From positions 204,054,034-204,118,033 of the forward strand of contig NC_134456.1 in the NCBI RefSeq assembly GCF_047948215.1: a stretch of 64,000 nucleotides of DNA, given 5' to 3'. The translations under genes were made by a program, and so were the position numbers. Under the pieces are notes generated by a model. It worked only from the letters and a program-made list of their open reading frames with translations. It was not told where the DNA came from and did no database searches. Each line of letters opens with the position of its first letter. Position 1 is the stretch's first letter. Positions 34,380 to 45,907 of the stretch are shown one piece after another. Source of the stretch: Lycorma delicatula (lineage: Eukaryota > Arthropoda > Insecta > Hemiptera > Fulgoridae).

Positions 34380-35095
34380 TATAGTAAGCAGTGTTCTACG
34401 ATATTACTATTACGATACATATAATATAAAACTATACGGTGTATTTCTACAGTATACAATATTCTAAGAAGAGTATCAAATGATTAGTTATAAATGTTGA
34501 GATCAAAATTTGTAAAATTGAATAATTTTCCAAAACATTTACTACTGATTTTTTATTTAATAACTGGTTTTTTCTATCCCTTTTGAAGCGACGCCTATTC
34601 ATGATAAAGAAGCATGTAGGTCAATAACAATAGATCTTTGACGATATGCTGTAATTTTTATGTCGCTGTTCTGATTTAATTAGAGAATACCGTACTAAGC
34701 AGAATACATTTTACCTAATTCACAGGATATTACTCAACACAAATAAGTAACGTCAATTACCGCATTTCATTTTTTAAATTAACGTTTTTTAAAAGTTCAA
34801 AATATAATAAACAGTACTGCAATTTATGAAAAAAAAAATTATAATTAACGAATTAAATTACAATAACTAACGTGTTATTACATTAATTAAACGTCATTTA
34901 CAATCTGGTCGGATTTAAATACCCACACTCTTTTAAAAATTAAAAAATAAATCATTCGTATACATTACACCTTCCTGTTTTATATTAAAACTGAACGATA
35001 AAAAGCTTTATATATAATTCAACTTTTCAATACGCTGCCATTTTGATTCAACATTTTTATGTGATATATTAATTAAAATATATTAAAATGATTAA
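34380..35095. other. AT-rich non-coding stretch
   Basis: Nothing recognised. Confidence 0.5.
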
Positions 35096-35102
35096 CATAC
35101 AC

Positions 35103-35640
35103 ATTTTTTACCGACCTTCTCAGAAAAGTACGTTATTACTTTCTGTCTTGGGGGGGGGGGGAGAAAATGGATTTTCCTTAAATTTTGAGGCATGAGGAGT
35201 ACGAAAACAATCACTTAAAATGGAGGTCAAACATTCAATAAACCCGGACGTCCTAGGTCCGAATCCTGGTCAGGGACAGCAATTTTCATACGCTACATTT
35301 TCATATCTCACGCATAAGCTTCAAGCTTATGTGGCGATATCAAGCTAAAAAAAAAATTAGAAGTGCTGTAGTAAAGCATATGAAGTTGTGCATGTGAAAA
35401 TTGGTTAAGTCGTTCTTATGTTATGCTCCAATTAAGGTTGAAAAAATTTGAGCGGGGCAAGTTAGAAGCGTGGATATATAATACTGCAAGTTTGAACTTT
35501 GACGTTTCTTTATCTGCGGTATCTATTATTACCAACATTAAACCAAATTAAAAAAAAAAATGTATGAAAATATTAAAACCAATTAAATTAACGAAAATAT
35601 CGGTGACGAAAACAATTTTTTTTTTTAATTCTGTATAATG
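35103..35640 (+). mobile_element. Composite repeat Q + SINE-like piece + S, locus 2
   Basis: Q is at 35103-35220 (CCGACCTTCTCAGAAAAGTA, a G10 tract, GGATTTTCCTTAAATTTTGA, 'ggcatgaggagtacgaaaac'). A SINE-A-like piece is at about 35245-35310 with a degenerate B box (GGTCCGAATCCTGGTCAGG) and 'cagcaattttcatacgctac'. S is at about 35353-35640 (TTGAGCGGGGCAAGTTAGAA near 35448, 'tgcaagtttgaactttgacg'). The order and orientation are as at 17091-17780. Confidence 0.6.
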
Positions 35641-35649
35641 AACAAATTT

Positions 35650-36625
35650 CTTATAATGTTACTGATATTATGTAAATTTCATGTTTCCAATGCAAACTGA
35701 TCCGTCCCAGTATACTTACCACGCCCGGAAGTGTATAGTATAACCTGTTCTAGCATTCTATGGCTGTACACACTAACTGCACGTTAATGAAAGCAAAGTA
35801 AACACAAATAAAAGGGAAGCTAAAGGCACGTTACACAAAGTAACATATGCGTATAACCACCAGAAAAAACAAGAGGAGATGAAACGAGACTGAATTTTTT
35901 TTCTTTGTAAAAGTAATTTCATACAGTGCACGAGAATACAATTTAATTTTAAAAAAGAAAGACAAGATAATGGCATCAAATACACAAACGACAGCCAAAC
36001 TAAGCCGACTTGGATCTTTTTAAAAAGCTTTTCCACAGTTTTATGATATAATACAATTCGCCTTCTTGAAATGAGACAATAAAATGACGTAGGCCTAATT
36101 TTATTCAGAAAACATGTAGATTATCATATAAATGTAATGAAATAATATCTGTAAAACAGTTTTACTGTTTATTTTATTGGCAATAAATTTAATAAAAAGC
36201 ATAAAGAACAAAGCACATACATCCATCATATAACAGAAGATCTAAAAATTTAAGAAGAAAAAAATGAACCCGAATGTTTGTTTATTATTTTATTGTTTTT
36301 TATGCCAAGCTACAGATCGATTGACTTTTTTACTTTTCTGTATGGTAATGTATACTAATTCCACTGCATACTTTTCTTGTAAATATTGTATCACTCATTT
36401 ATCAGTTGTATACGCTTATGAAGAGTAATTAGGCGTTGCATAAAAACACTTAATTCAATAAGCCTTACTAATGCTGTGCAGACTTTCCGTTTTGAGTAAT
36501 AAATCAGTCTACGTGAGGAAATCTAATGATACATAATTATTTTTATGTATTATTATAACTAAATCTATAGATAAATAAGAAAAAAATAAGATCCTTAAAC
36601 GTAATAAGACAATGAAATTAAAAAA
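35650..36625. other. AT-rich non-coding stretch
   Basis: No gene recognised. An 87-residue minus-strand frame (35773-36036) is Leu/Phe/Cys-rich with no motif and is most likely chance. Confidence 0.5.
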
Positions 36626-36631
36626 GTAATA

Positions 36632-37400
36632 AAAAAATCCCTTTCGACACGCCGGAAGGCGGGGGTAGATTTCACCTGTGCTAAGTAGGGGATAAAAAAA
36701 TTTCCACCTTAAAGTTAAGAAAAACTTCAAATTTACTCAACAAAACAATGGTTGCATGTGAAAAGATGTTTAACATACGACAAGCCCCATCTTAATGCAA
36801 TTCCAGCAACATTTTGATAATCCCTTGTTGTAAGAGTTGGTCATATCAACAATTGTTTTAGATAAAATTTTTCGGTAATGCTTAGAGGACTAACGACCAC
36901 TTTAAACAGATTTTGATACTGTGCCTATTAAAGGAGGTATGATTTTTTCTCTTCGAAACCCCATTTTATCCACCCCCTGGGCCAGTGATTGGTGATATCA
37001 AAAAACTTTACTTAGATAAGTTTTTGTTAGTTTTTTATCCAAAGAATAGCAGGAACTTTAAACGAATTCGATATTTTGCTTAATAAGAAAGTTATAGTGA
37101 TATTTTGTTTTTTTCGAAAAATCCCCATATTTCCACCCCATGGTCCGATTTTGCCAATTAACGATTTCGACCGAGATTTTGGATCGTTATATTTTACGTA
37201 TCAATTTGAAAGTGATTGGCGCAAAATTACAGCAGTTATCGTGTCCACAAGAAAGTGAAATATATATATATATATATATATAAACTTTTGAACTAACGGT
37301 GGTTTTGGGGTCTGGGGATGTGAAACGCGAAGATATGTCGAAATTTTCCAGAAGTCGAAGCATGGTACCCGTTACAATAGGTAGCTTTCATAAGAAAGCT
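36632..37400 (-). repeat. Repeat T, copy 2 (inverted)
   Basis: Reverse complement of 32835-33610, with substitutions and small indels throughout. A (TA)n run at 37260-37282 sits at the same place in the element as the run in copy 1. The two copies could pair across a ~3-kb loop. Confidence 0.85.
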
Positions 37401-37404
37401 ATTG

Positions 37405-38425
37405 TTAAAATAAATTGTAATAAATATTATTGGTGAAAAATAATACAACAGAAGTAATAAAAATTAATCAAATATAGAAATGGATAAAAGTTTAATCATG
37501 TAAAATAAATAATGTATTCAATAAGACCTATTAATCAAAACTTATCTAGACAAGAGTCGCTTAAAATAATGTGTTCATTGCCGTAAGCAAAACGCTAATG
37601 AGTTTCAATCATAATTTGTGGAAAAACATTCAGAAAACGGTCTTGTAAGATTAATTAGTTTAAGAGATGAAACATTTTAATTTAATTATCTTTTTAACTA
37701 AGAAAACGTAAGTTGGATTCCCTACTTTTCAACCTAATTCAAATTTAACATTTTTTTACATGTTTCATGTAAAAAAAAAAAATTATAAAAATTTGTCACA
37801 TAAAATGTCAAATAACTAAATTTTCCCAAGTGTCCTCGCCAAATTTGCGTTTTTTGACAAACGGTTTGTCAGTTATCGGCCACTATTTATGAAATAGATA
37901 TTTAGTCAGGAATAAACATGGCTGTACCCGTACCTGGATGAGGTGAAATTTGTATAGAATAATGTGATTAACCAATTTCACGCCAGAGCGGGCAACATGA
38001 ATCTCCTCTCCCAAGAAAATTATTAGGCGGTGCCTTATCTTACAACCAGCAGCGCACAATAGCATTTACAAAATGCACATTATTAACGTGTGATTATTGC
38101 ATACGGTACGTTCCTCTCTCGAGCAACTAATTAAAATATTTTTCTTAAAACATAATTTCGTCACTGTCAGATAATGATTACTTAATAATTAAGTTAATTA
38201 TTCATTTACACATTTTTTTAATCAGGTTAAAACATTTTCATGGATATTATTCTTGACTGAAATTATTTTAAAACTGATCGATAAGTGAAAATACCGCTGA
38301 TTCAGAAACCAAATTATCCGAGGACAATGAAAACTATACTGAATATACAGAGGTTACTGCAGTATAAGGGATATTTTTAGAAATCTTTTTCTAATGCATA
38401 TTGGCTTAACTACAAATTAGGCAAA
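37405..38425. other. AT-rich non-coding stretch
   Basis: No gene recognised. A 60-residue minus-strand frame (37883-38065) has no motif. Confidence 0.5.
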
Positions 38426-38432
38426 AAAAGTG

Positions 38433-38979
38433 TCAAAAACGGCTACTGAACTTCTGATATACTTCCAATTTTTGAAAAGAAATTATATAAATTAGAAGAC
38501 AATTCAGTGGTAACGAAAATAAGTGCTCCGTGCTCATTAAGTCATACCTAGCACATTCATATATTACATGTATGTGTACGCATTGCAGACACATACGACA
38601 GTCTTTCAGGCCGAATTTATGTGGTGGTCTGCTCCGAAAAAAGCCATTCCCTGAAAGAAATTGCGTTACATACTTGTTTGGCTGTACCCAAGAGTCGTTC
38701 CGCAAATCAACAACATTAGGGAAAAGATCATGCGTAATCGTCCACACTCTTGTCTCATTCCATCTGGCTTGCAACAGGGCTACACCATGCTGTTCTATCC
38801 ACTTTAGTTTCTTCGAAGTCAATTCACCGGATTTCTTAGCATCATAACGCTGTTGTCTCTCAGGCAAAATCAAGTCTATCGGTTTTACGCCTGCGAACAC
38901 CAAGATCGCTTTCCGTGAAATCGTACGGTAACCACCCGTTATCGTTAACAATATAAGGCGTTGAGCCCGTAACAAAATA
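38433..38979 (-). pseudogene. R1-like LINE: C-terminal part of the polyprotein
   Basis: This is the end of ORF2 of an antisense R1-like LINE. Starting at its upstream break it reads LLRAQRLILLTITGGYRTIS, 'RKAILVFAGVKPIDLI', then YVTQFLSGNGFFRSR and a C-terminal CxxC...H...C zinc-binding block (CRMCLQC, H, YEC). The order and wording fit the region after the reverse transcriptase in R1-clade elements. The frame is open to a stop at 38433. The element continues on the other side of the insertion at 38989-39607. Confidence 0.85.
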
Positions 38980-38988
38980 CTCCGATAG

Positions 38989-39607
38989 TATAACAAAATA
39001 TCCCGTTCCTGAGGCCAATTCATTATTGCGATCCTCTGGCAGGTTAGGGAAGCGATCTGCTCAGATCTCGACGGTGGTCCTGCATTAGGAGCTTTTAGCT
39101 TTGAACGTTTTGAGCGGGATTATATATGGGTAGGCAGCCTTGCTCGGTTTCAAGAGAAGGTGGACACACCGCCTTGTGAAGGATGTCAGGCGCTGGCGGG
39201 AAAGATCCATGGTTCATTGGATTATGATCTTACTCAATTTCTGACGGGTCATGGGGGATTCGGGGCCTATCTTTATAAGTTTGGCATAGTTAGCTCGGAG
39301 AAATGCCCGATCTGCGAAATAGAGGAGACTACGTGTCATGTATTTTTCTTCTGCACGAGGTATGTAACGACGAGAAGGGAGTAATAAAATAACATTGGAA
39401 GGGATAATATGTTCCAGCCGGAAGACCTCCAAGATTATGCTAGAAAAGGAGGAATACTGGAAGACGGTGGCAACCTATACAAGAACTGTGATGAAAAACC
39501 TCAAATCATGGGAAGAGTCCCGGATTCGTGCTCGATGCCAGAGCAACCGAATGGGTTACTGGCGGGAGAAATTCCAGTATTAAAACAAAATAAAAATAGA
39601 AAAAAAA
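38989..39607 (+). mobile_element. 5'-truncated LINE copy inserted in the R1-like LINE
   Basis: This plus-strand insert contains the C-terminus of a second LINE: DLTQFLTGHGGFGAYLYKFG, then CPICEIEETTCHVFFFC, a CxxC..H..C block (39160-39384). After a frameshift comes a tail, WKTVATYTRTVMKNLKSWEE to YWREKFQY with a stop at 39581-39583. It ends in an A-rich stretch (39584-39607). TCCCGATAG at 39608-39616 and CTCCGATAG at 38980-38988 flank it as a probable target-site duplication. The antisense host LINE reads on across the insert (...KFKSYRD / YRSILLRAQRL). Confidence 0.75.
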
Positions 39608-39616
39608 TCCCGATAG

Positions 39617-40202
39617 CTTTTAAATTTTAGCTTATCTACCCAAACAGGCACCGCATATAGCAGAATTGCCTCGCAGACCTTACACAAGATATATCGTAGT
39701 CTTAGAATTAAGACCTTCATTGTAATGCCTTCTTCGTCGAATTCCGAAGAAGGCATTACAGGCCTTCTTGTGACGTATTGAAGGTGCTTCTTAAACTGCA
39801 ATTTCTCATCAAGAAACACTCCGAAGTACTTTTGAACATGTACGTACTTATATGTTTGCCTAACACTGATACGCCGACTCGCCTCCTCACAGTCAAACGG
39901 CCTTTGAGGAGCATCATCGAAGAATTCTCTAAACATCATCTTATTTTGATGACCCCACAGCTCAAGTATCCTGCATGCTTGAGTGTCTCGGAATTCAACC
40001 CCCCCCCCCCCACTACGAGAACCTCCTTCGGCCAGCAGGAGCCCTCTTCAGCATAAGCCAAGATGCGGCACCCGCTGGGCAACCTCAACTGCAGAATTGA
40101 ATCAAGCTCCACCACCCACAGTAAGGGTCCCAACAAACTGCCCTGCGGACAACCCTTGGACAGTGTCTTCCCCAGTTCATGGCTGTCCTCGCGGAGCAGC
40201 AC
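39617..40202 (-). pseudogene. R1-like LINE: reverse transcriptase, catalytic half
   Basis: The minus strand reads TLSKGCPQGSLLGPLLW (the conserved block before the active site), LQLRLPSGCRILAYAEEG (active site, 40044-40055), then after frame changes YFGVFLDEKLQFKKHLQYV and ILLYAVPVWVDKLKFKSYRD. The metal-binding YADD is YAEE here, so both catalytic Asp are Glu and this copy cannot be active. Several frames are needed to read it. Confidence 0.88.
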
Positions 40203-40310
40203 ATCCCGACGACTGAAGTAACTTTACATAACCTGCAACTCACACACAGTACAATCTCTCTTCTGTAATTGGTATGTAGCAGAAGGCCACCATAGATTAT
40301 ATTAAATGCC

Positions 40311-40662
40311 TCAGAAATGATTATCCATTAGTAAACCGCGCGAGGACAACCTCTCATTTACACGAAGGTACAGAACTCTTTCAAAAACCTTACCAATAAC
40401 AGGCAGTAACGTCAAGGGACTATATGACGAACTAACAGCAGGATACTTGTCGCCACCTTTAAAGAATAATTTCACAATCCCTTTCTTCCAACACACATTT
40501 ATTATTAAAAACCCGAGCGATAGTTCTCACGCTTACCGCTACCGAGCGAACAAGGAGATCCGCAGTTATCCCATCAAAGCCAGGAGCCTTATCTCCACCT
40601 AGACTACAGATAGCCTGACGCACCTCGGCCTCAGTAATCTTTAGGGAAAGTGCACCCCGCAA
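40311..40662 (-). pseudogene. R1-like LINE: reverse transcriptase, N-terminal half
   Basis: ITEAEVRQAICSLGGDKAPG then FDGITADLL is the usual entry block (K.PG.DGI). After a frameshift near 40480 it continues CWKKGIVKLFFKGGDKYPAV and YSPLTLLPVIGKVFERVLYL, the RPI.LLPV.GK.FE-type block of LINE polymerases. It is degraded but in the correct order relative to the active-site half. Confidence 0.88.
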
Positions 40663-40724
40663 AACTGAGCAACACGCTGATGGTAAACGGTTTCAACTAC
40701 TTCAGTATCATCAGGAGTAAATCG

Positions 40725-41287
40725 TCAAGTAATATGTGCAAAAATTTCAGACATGTCTGAAATTACACCGAGCCGGGTCGAGAGAGCGGACAGAAGAACG
40801 TCCTTTCGTTGTTTGTGTCCCAACCCTATACACAACTCTCCAGGGATCCTTGTTCCCCCGTTCATGCACAAAGGAACGCCAGGAATCCCTCTTCGCTGTT
40901 CTAATTTGTGAAAATATCGAGATCTAAGATCTCTCTCTATATTCGCCAACAAGGATCATTTCGGATCACTCTCATGCTGAGATGCTCTCCGCAAACGACA
41001 GACAGCATAACAGTCAATACCCTGCTCCTCCACGGAGCGAGCCTCTCTCGACCGGAACTACAAGAAACTGCACACTCGGCGGCGTCATTGAAAGCCGCCA
41101 ACCAATCTTCTGCCTGGTCTTCCAAATCCAGAGCATCCAGATTCCGATCTAAAACACGAAGTCTAACCCAAAGAAAATCAACAAACGTTTTACAGTCTGC
41201 ATGCCTGTGCAGAAAACGACCCTGCTCAATCGGAACGTTACATCGATAGCGCTCAGTCAAACCATCAGCAATCTTATAAGCAATCAA
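40725..41287 (-). pseudogene. R1-like LINE: linker between endonuclease and RT
   Basis: Two partly overlapping minus-strand frames (40937-41287 and 40725-40952) continue the element. They contain LEDQAEDWLAAFNDAAECAV and RSRYFHKLEQRRGIPGVP, the weakly conserved linker region, without catalytic motifs. Frameshifts join them. Confidence 0.65.
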
Positions 41288-41458
41288 TCAATGGTCGCTT
41301 AAGCTATCGTCAACCACCTTCCAGTTACAAACATTGGCAAACCTACCAAAGGTAACGTCGATTTTCGTTCCACCAAAACGCCGACGCCCACTTACCATAC
41401 CTCCGTAGGTGAGCACCTCATCAGTTACATTATATACCTGCAGACCATGTTGGACTAA
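41288..41458 (-). pseudogene. R1-like LINE: end of the AP-type endonuclease
   Basis: On the minus strand it reads LVQHGLQVYNVTDEVLTYGG, 'GRRRFGGTKIDVTF' and VDDSLSDHxLIA. The SDH block is the C-terminal signature of the apurinic-like endonuclease; one stop interrupts it. It is contiguous with the endonuclease at 41758-42180 once the SINE-B between them is set aside. Confidence 0.8.
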
Positions 41459-41757
41459 CCCACCGGGTTGGTCTAGTGGTGAACGCGTCTTCCCAAATCA
41501 GCTGATTTGGAAGCCGAGAGTTCCATCGTTCAAGTCCTAGTAAAGCCAGTTATTTTTACACGGATATGAATACTAGATCGTGGATACCAGTGTTCTTTGG
41601 TGGTTGGGTTTCAATTAACCACACATCTCAGGAATGGTCGAACTGAGAATGTACAAGACTACACTTCATTTACACTCATACATATCATCCTCATTCATCC
41701 TCTGAAGAATTATCTAAACGGTAGTTACCGGAGGCTAAACAGGAAAAAGAAAAAAAG
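41459..41757 (+). repeat. SINE-B, full length, inside the LINE endonuclease
   Basis: The head CACCGGGTTGGTCTAGTGGT, 'gaacgcg', the B-box region GTTCAAGTCCTAG, GGATACCAGTGTTCTTTGGT, 'gggtttcaattaaccacac' and the tail 'ggaggctaaacagg' plus an A-rich end are all present. CATGTTGGACTAA before and CATGCTGGGCTGAA after look like a decayed target duplication of 13-14 bases. The insertion splits the endonuclease after the residues LVQ. Confidence 0.88.
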
Positions 41758-42180
41758 CATGCTGGGCTGAAAAGCCCTGGACTAATTCACCGCCATCATT
41801 GGTGAAATTGCTATGCCATACACCTGACTTAGCGTTCACATCCGCACCAATAAGGATTGGACTGGTAATAGAGAATCGTAGGATTTTACCCCAGATCTCA
41901 AGATGACGATCAGAAAAATATCTATATTGAAAATACGAACTTGCAACATACAGATGCAAGCTCCGAAAATCCACACCGACAATAACATGATGATCGTTAA
42001 AGAGCTGTAGAAAGAAGACCCAGTCAAATTCCTTTTTGCATAGTAAAGCAGACATGCTCTTCGGATCAAAATAGAATCTTTTCCAACGAGTAAAACCTGG
42101 CAGTTCACTGGACACAATATACGGATGTTGCAATAAGACAACATGCAACCCTTTACGAATGGCGCTCTGGCAAAGTTCAA
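41758..42180 (-). pseudogene. R1-like LINE: AP-type endonuclease, main part
   Basis: This domain nicks target DNA to start reverse transcription. The minus strand reads HVVLLQHPYIVSSELPGF near the start, 'YVASSYFQYRYFSDRHLEIW' in the middle, then SPILIGADVNAKSGVWHS and NDGGELVQGF, the conserved GADxNAKSxxW block with its catalytic Asp and Asn. Two overlapping frames are open, so a frameshift is likely near 41850-42150. The remaining part lies beyond the SINE-B. Confidence 0.88.
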
Positions 42181-42221
42181 TCAGTACAATGCAAGCATCC
42201 TGTGCATTTTATTGCCCACTT

Positions 42222-42480
42222 TTAACCATCTAACGATATTGGATTGTAATACTTTGTGACAGCCCTCTGATAACAAGCACAGTCCTTACAATTCACAGAG
42301 TGCTTATGGTCCTTCCGAAGATGTCTGCAGTTAACACAAGTCGGGTCCTTAGAATATTCCTCCCGTTTGTGTCCCTCATCACCACAGTGGGAGCACACTA
42401 CCACCAGAAGTTTACACAGTTCAGCTAGCTGTGTGTCCAAACTGGCAGCACTTGAAACAACGTTGAAAATCTACATATTA
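42222..42480 (-). pseudogene. R1-like LINE: ORF1 zinc knuckles
   Basis: The RNA-binding C-terminus of the gag-like ORF1. In one frame CFKCCQFGHTAS (about 42435-42470) forms the first CCHC knuckle. After a frameshift CSHCGDEGHKREEYSKD (last Cys changed to Tyr) forms the second, and CVNCRHLRKDHKHSVNCKDC the third. Three Cys-rich knuckles at the end of ORF1 are usual for R1-type LINEs. The N-terminal part of ORF1 is not recognisable upstream (42480-43050). Confidence 0.8.
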
Positions 42481-42484
42481 TTTG

Positions 42485-43516
42485 ACTTTACACAAAGAGA
42501 AGTCAATAAACAACCTGGACTTACCTCGATGACACCGTGGTAACGCTCTGCCTCGCACCTACCCGTTTTGAATAATAATAATAATAACAATCGACAATCG
42601 GCCTTGAAGGCTGATAATATTAAATTTAAACAAACAGTTAAAACAACTGTATTTTATCACAAAATACACCAAAAGAAAAAAAAGCCACCCAGATGGGTGA
42701 CTTAAATAAATTAAACTACCAATAAATCTTATAATCCAGATAGCCTAAAGACTATCCAAGTCAAAAAAATTCGAAATATCCAATTACACAGAAAATAATG
42801 ATCAAACAAACAATTACGCCCTTATTAACACAAAGATTAAAATTCACAAATAGTAATAATGAAACCGCAAAAATAAATATATTCAACGCAATTCACTAAA
42901 CACACGACCTACCAATATGGCGTTGTGTCGAACTTTACTTCAAGGACAGCTATATATAGAGAATATGATATCCTCACAAAAAGTAACTCATAAAGTATCT
43001 CAATTGTTTCATAGATGTCACCTTGAAGGCCACAGCACTCTTCTTTGGAAGCCGTAAAAGGGCTGTCTATGAACCGTTTCACGGATACTCTTTCTAGTAC
43101 GGAAGTTATACAATAATTATTGAAGCGCCTATTAAGTAAAAATCATAGCTAAGACTCCTAATCTCCCACAAAAAAAAACCCTCGAGATTCTGTGAGAGGT
43201 ATCACCATACTGATGTAGCAATGAAAAAGCTATTAACAGAGGTTATATGTTTCATTTCAAGTAAATTAACTATAGTGCCATCTAAAGGGATGAAATGATA
43301 TTCTGAATAGTATTTGGGAATGATTTTACCCTTCATTATACAGTATAGAATTTATTATCCACATTTGAAAAAGAAAAGCAAATAATTAATGACTGGGGTA
43401 AAGTGTGTACAGCTCTCAATACATGTTATTATACGAAATACAACATAATGTAGCATGTGCGTAGTCATCAGGTAGTAAAAACCGAGCTAATGCAAATTAT
43501 AATTTTTGTTCTTTTG

Positions 43517-43520
<4 letters not shown>
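42485..43520. other. Non-coding stretch upstream of the LINE
   Basis: Possibly the 5' part of the antisense LINE in its first few hundred bases, but I see no conserved motif. A short AAT run is at 42570-42588. Confidence 0.4.

Positions 43521-43525
<5 letters not shown>

Positions 43526-43554
<29 letters not shown>
43526..43554. repeat. (TA)n microsatellite
   Basis: About 14 TA units. Confidence 0.95.
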
Positions 43555-43556
<2 letters not shown>

Positions 43557-43639
43557 TAGATAAAATTTTAATTGAATGTAATTTTTAAATTAATTTATTT
43601 TAAATATATGCTGAGCAGCCCAGAGACATGTTATTACGT

Positions 43640-43700
43640 AGTTAGTACCAGAGGTACTAGGTAGGTAGGTAGGTACCAGAAGTATTAGGTAGTTAGTATC
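43640..43700. repeat. Imperfect tandem of GTAG/TAGGTA units
   Basis: GTTAGTACCAGAGGTACTAG, TAGGTAGGTAGGTACC and 'gtagttagtatcagag' form short repeating units. Confidence 0.75.
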
Positions 43701-43833
43701 AGAGTGGTTGCTTTGTTTAGTTATAATAAAAGTAATTCATCTATACTTGATTTTTTTTCAAAGTAGGTCAAAAACTGAGAATAATTCTTCAATTTTATTC
43801 GAATAATAAATGTTTTTCAGTAAAATAAGATTG

Positions 43834-44426
43834 CTTTTACTTCCTTGTACGAAGTAAAGGAAGTACTGCGATCGCGATAAATTACGGTTTTCAGATATGA
43901 ACGGAAATAACTATTTTGACCATCCCTGAATCCATTTTGACTAGTTTCGGCGTGACGTCTGTACGAATGTATGTATCTCGCATAACTCAAAAACGATTAG
44001 CTGTAGGATGTTGAAATTTTGGATATAGGACTGTAGTAACATGTAGTTGTGCGCATCCCCTTTTGATTGCAATCGACTGGATTAAAAGATCCCAAAAGCC
44101 AAAAGAAAATTGGATTTTGGACTCTTTCTTAACTGCAGTAATCAGTCCTCATTGACAGCTTTTCAACGATATATCATAAATGGTACTTGTTTTAATTGGT
44201 TCCAGAGTTATAGCCAAATAAAATTTTAATTAATGAAATATTTGGATCTTACAAGGGGAAGGTACATCGGTTCGAATCCGGCTTCATTTCCTTCTTTTTT
44301 TTAACTTTTTTAAAATTTAAATATATCGATTTTTTAATAATTATTAACCTCTAATTGTAAAAAAAAAAGTGTACATATAATTTAATAGGCGTACAAGTAA
44401 GACATGTGATGCCCACATCAGATTAA
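43834..44426 (+). repeat. Repeat P, best-preserved copy
   Basis: It starts with a perfect hairpin (TACTTCCTT 43838-43846, AAGGAAGTA 43857-43865). It continues with CTGCGATCGCGATAAATTAC, 'ccatcctgaatccattttgac'-type text, CGGCGTGACGTCTGTACGAA and CGCATAACTCAAAAACGATT. At 44269-44279 it keeps a perfect Pol III B box, GGTTCGAATCC. It ends near GATGCCCACATCAGA. About 590 bases, with no coding capacity. Confidence 0.88.
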
Positions 44427-44429
44427 AAA

Positions 44430-45815
44430 TCGCAGAAATAAAACTTTTTATACAATTTGCACTATGTACAAAACTTACAAAAAACCACAATAAAATAAAT
44501 TTATTGAATTTTTTTTTGTACATTTAACGGCACTTGATAAAAAGGTACAAAGAGGCCGCTACTAAACAGTTTATTTTACATTTTACGAGATAAGACGACT
44601 CTTTGCGACTCTTCCCTTAAGAAAATACGTAATTATATATGTATTTGAAATTCTATTTATTTAGTAATTTACAGATGGAGGACGAGGAATAAAATATCAA
44701 AGAGATTTTAGTAGCTTTCTAAAGAGCTGTGAACACACAGAATAATCATTAAAGAGAAAATTTGTTAAATAATTTAAGACCGCTTATTTAAACGGATTTA
44801 ATAAAAAAAAAAAATGTTGGCCGTAAATTTCCAGAAATAAACTCCACGAGGTACATTTAGAGATATTCAATACTGTATTACTTATATATAAATTTGGAAA
44901 AATGTTTTTAGAGAATAAAAAAATTTAATTCTAATCAGAGACCAACAAACGTATGATAATATAACTAAAATAGTTAACTAACTTAAGAATGCAACAGATA
45001 AAATTACTGACCTAATGTGTAAACATAACGTAAAAGATTTTATCTTTACTTGCATAGAGTAGTTTTCACGTGATATTACTATATGTATAAAACTGAACAT
45101 TCATACAAATCAGCATTATCTTGATTAATGAGTGCTTGCTTGTCTGGGCATCGGCATATCCGATTTTAATGGAAATTATAGAATGAACTAACAAAACCTT
45201 AAAAATTTTTAAGTTATACAGAATATTAAAAAAAAATAATAATTTTAATCAGAGGTTATGTTCCCTACTTGGTAAAATTTCATCTTTTGTGAATTATAGT
45301 GTTAGGATGCATTACCGCTAAACGTTTCCGTGGACAGAAAAGGAAAAATTGTTTTTAAAAAGATTAAAAACGTTTCCCTCTTGCTAAAAAAAAAAAAAAC
45401 AATCAAGGAAAAAAAAGCTAAATTTTCAAGGAATAAAGCTAATGGAATTTTAAGGAACTTTCACACAAAACGTTTTTGAAATTTCAAATCGAAATTTCAC
45501 CTCCCTCTGACGAGAAGATTTGTGATTTATTCTCTCAGGATGTATTTTAGCAAAAATTCTTAGGAACAAGATTAAAGTTCCTTAGTAATACTTACCCGAA
45601 TCTTTATGGGTGAAGGGGCACAATTAAAATTTCCCGGATACAACTAAAAACTGTTATCAGCAGTAACCCTGACTAATTCAATTAATTGTAAAGTTCTACA
45701 TGTACAGCATACACATACAAACTATCATGTTCTAACATAATTTTTCTTTCACATTCTACTTTTTACTAAAATTCAGTTAATATGATACTATAAGGCATTG
45801 TTAATTATTACCCAT
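44430..45815. other. AT-rich non-coding stretch
   Basis: No gene or repeat family recognised. Confidence 0.5.
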
Positions 45816-45907
45816 TATTGAAATATTTAACATTTCATATTTCAGCGTTGTTTAGTATATATAAAAATCATATGGTTTCCATTATGTTAAAAAATCGTGT
45901 TTCCAAG

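Noticed and set aside
38530..41249. Plus-strand open frames across the R1-like LINE
   Set aside because: They are antisense shadows of the minus-strand LINE. The exception is 39160-39583, which belongs to the inserted plus-strand LINE.
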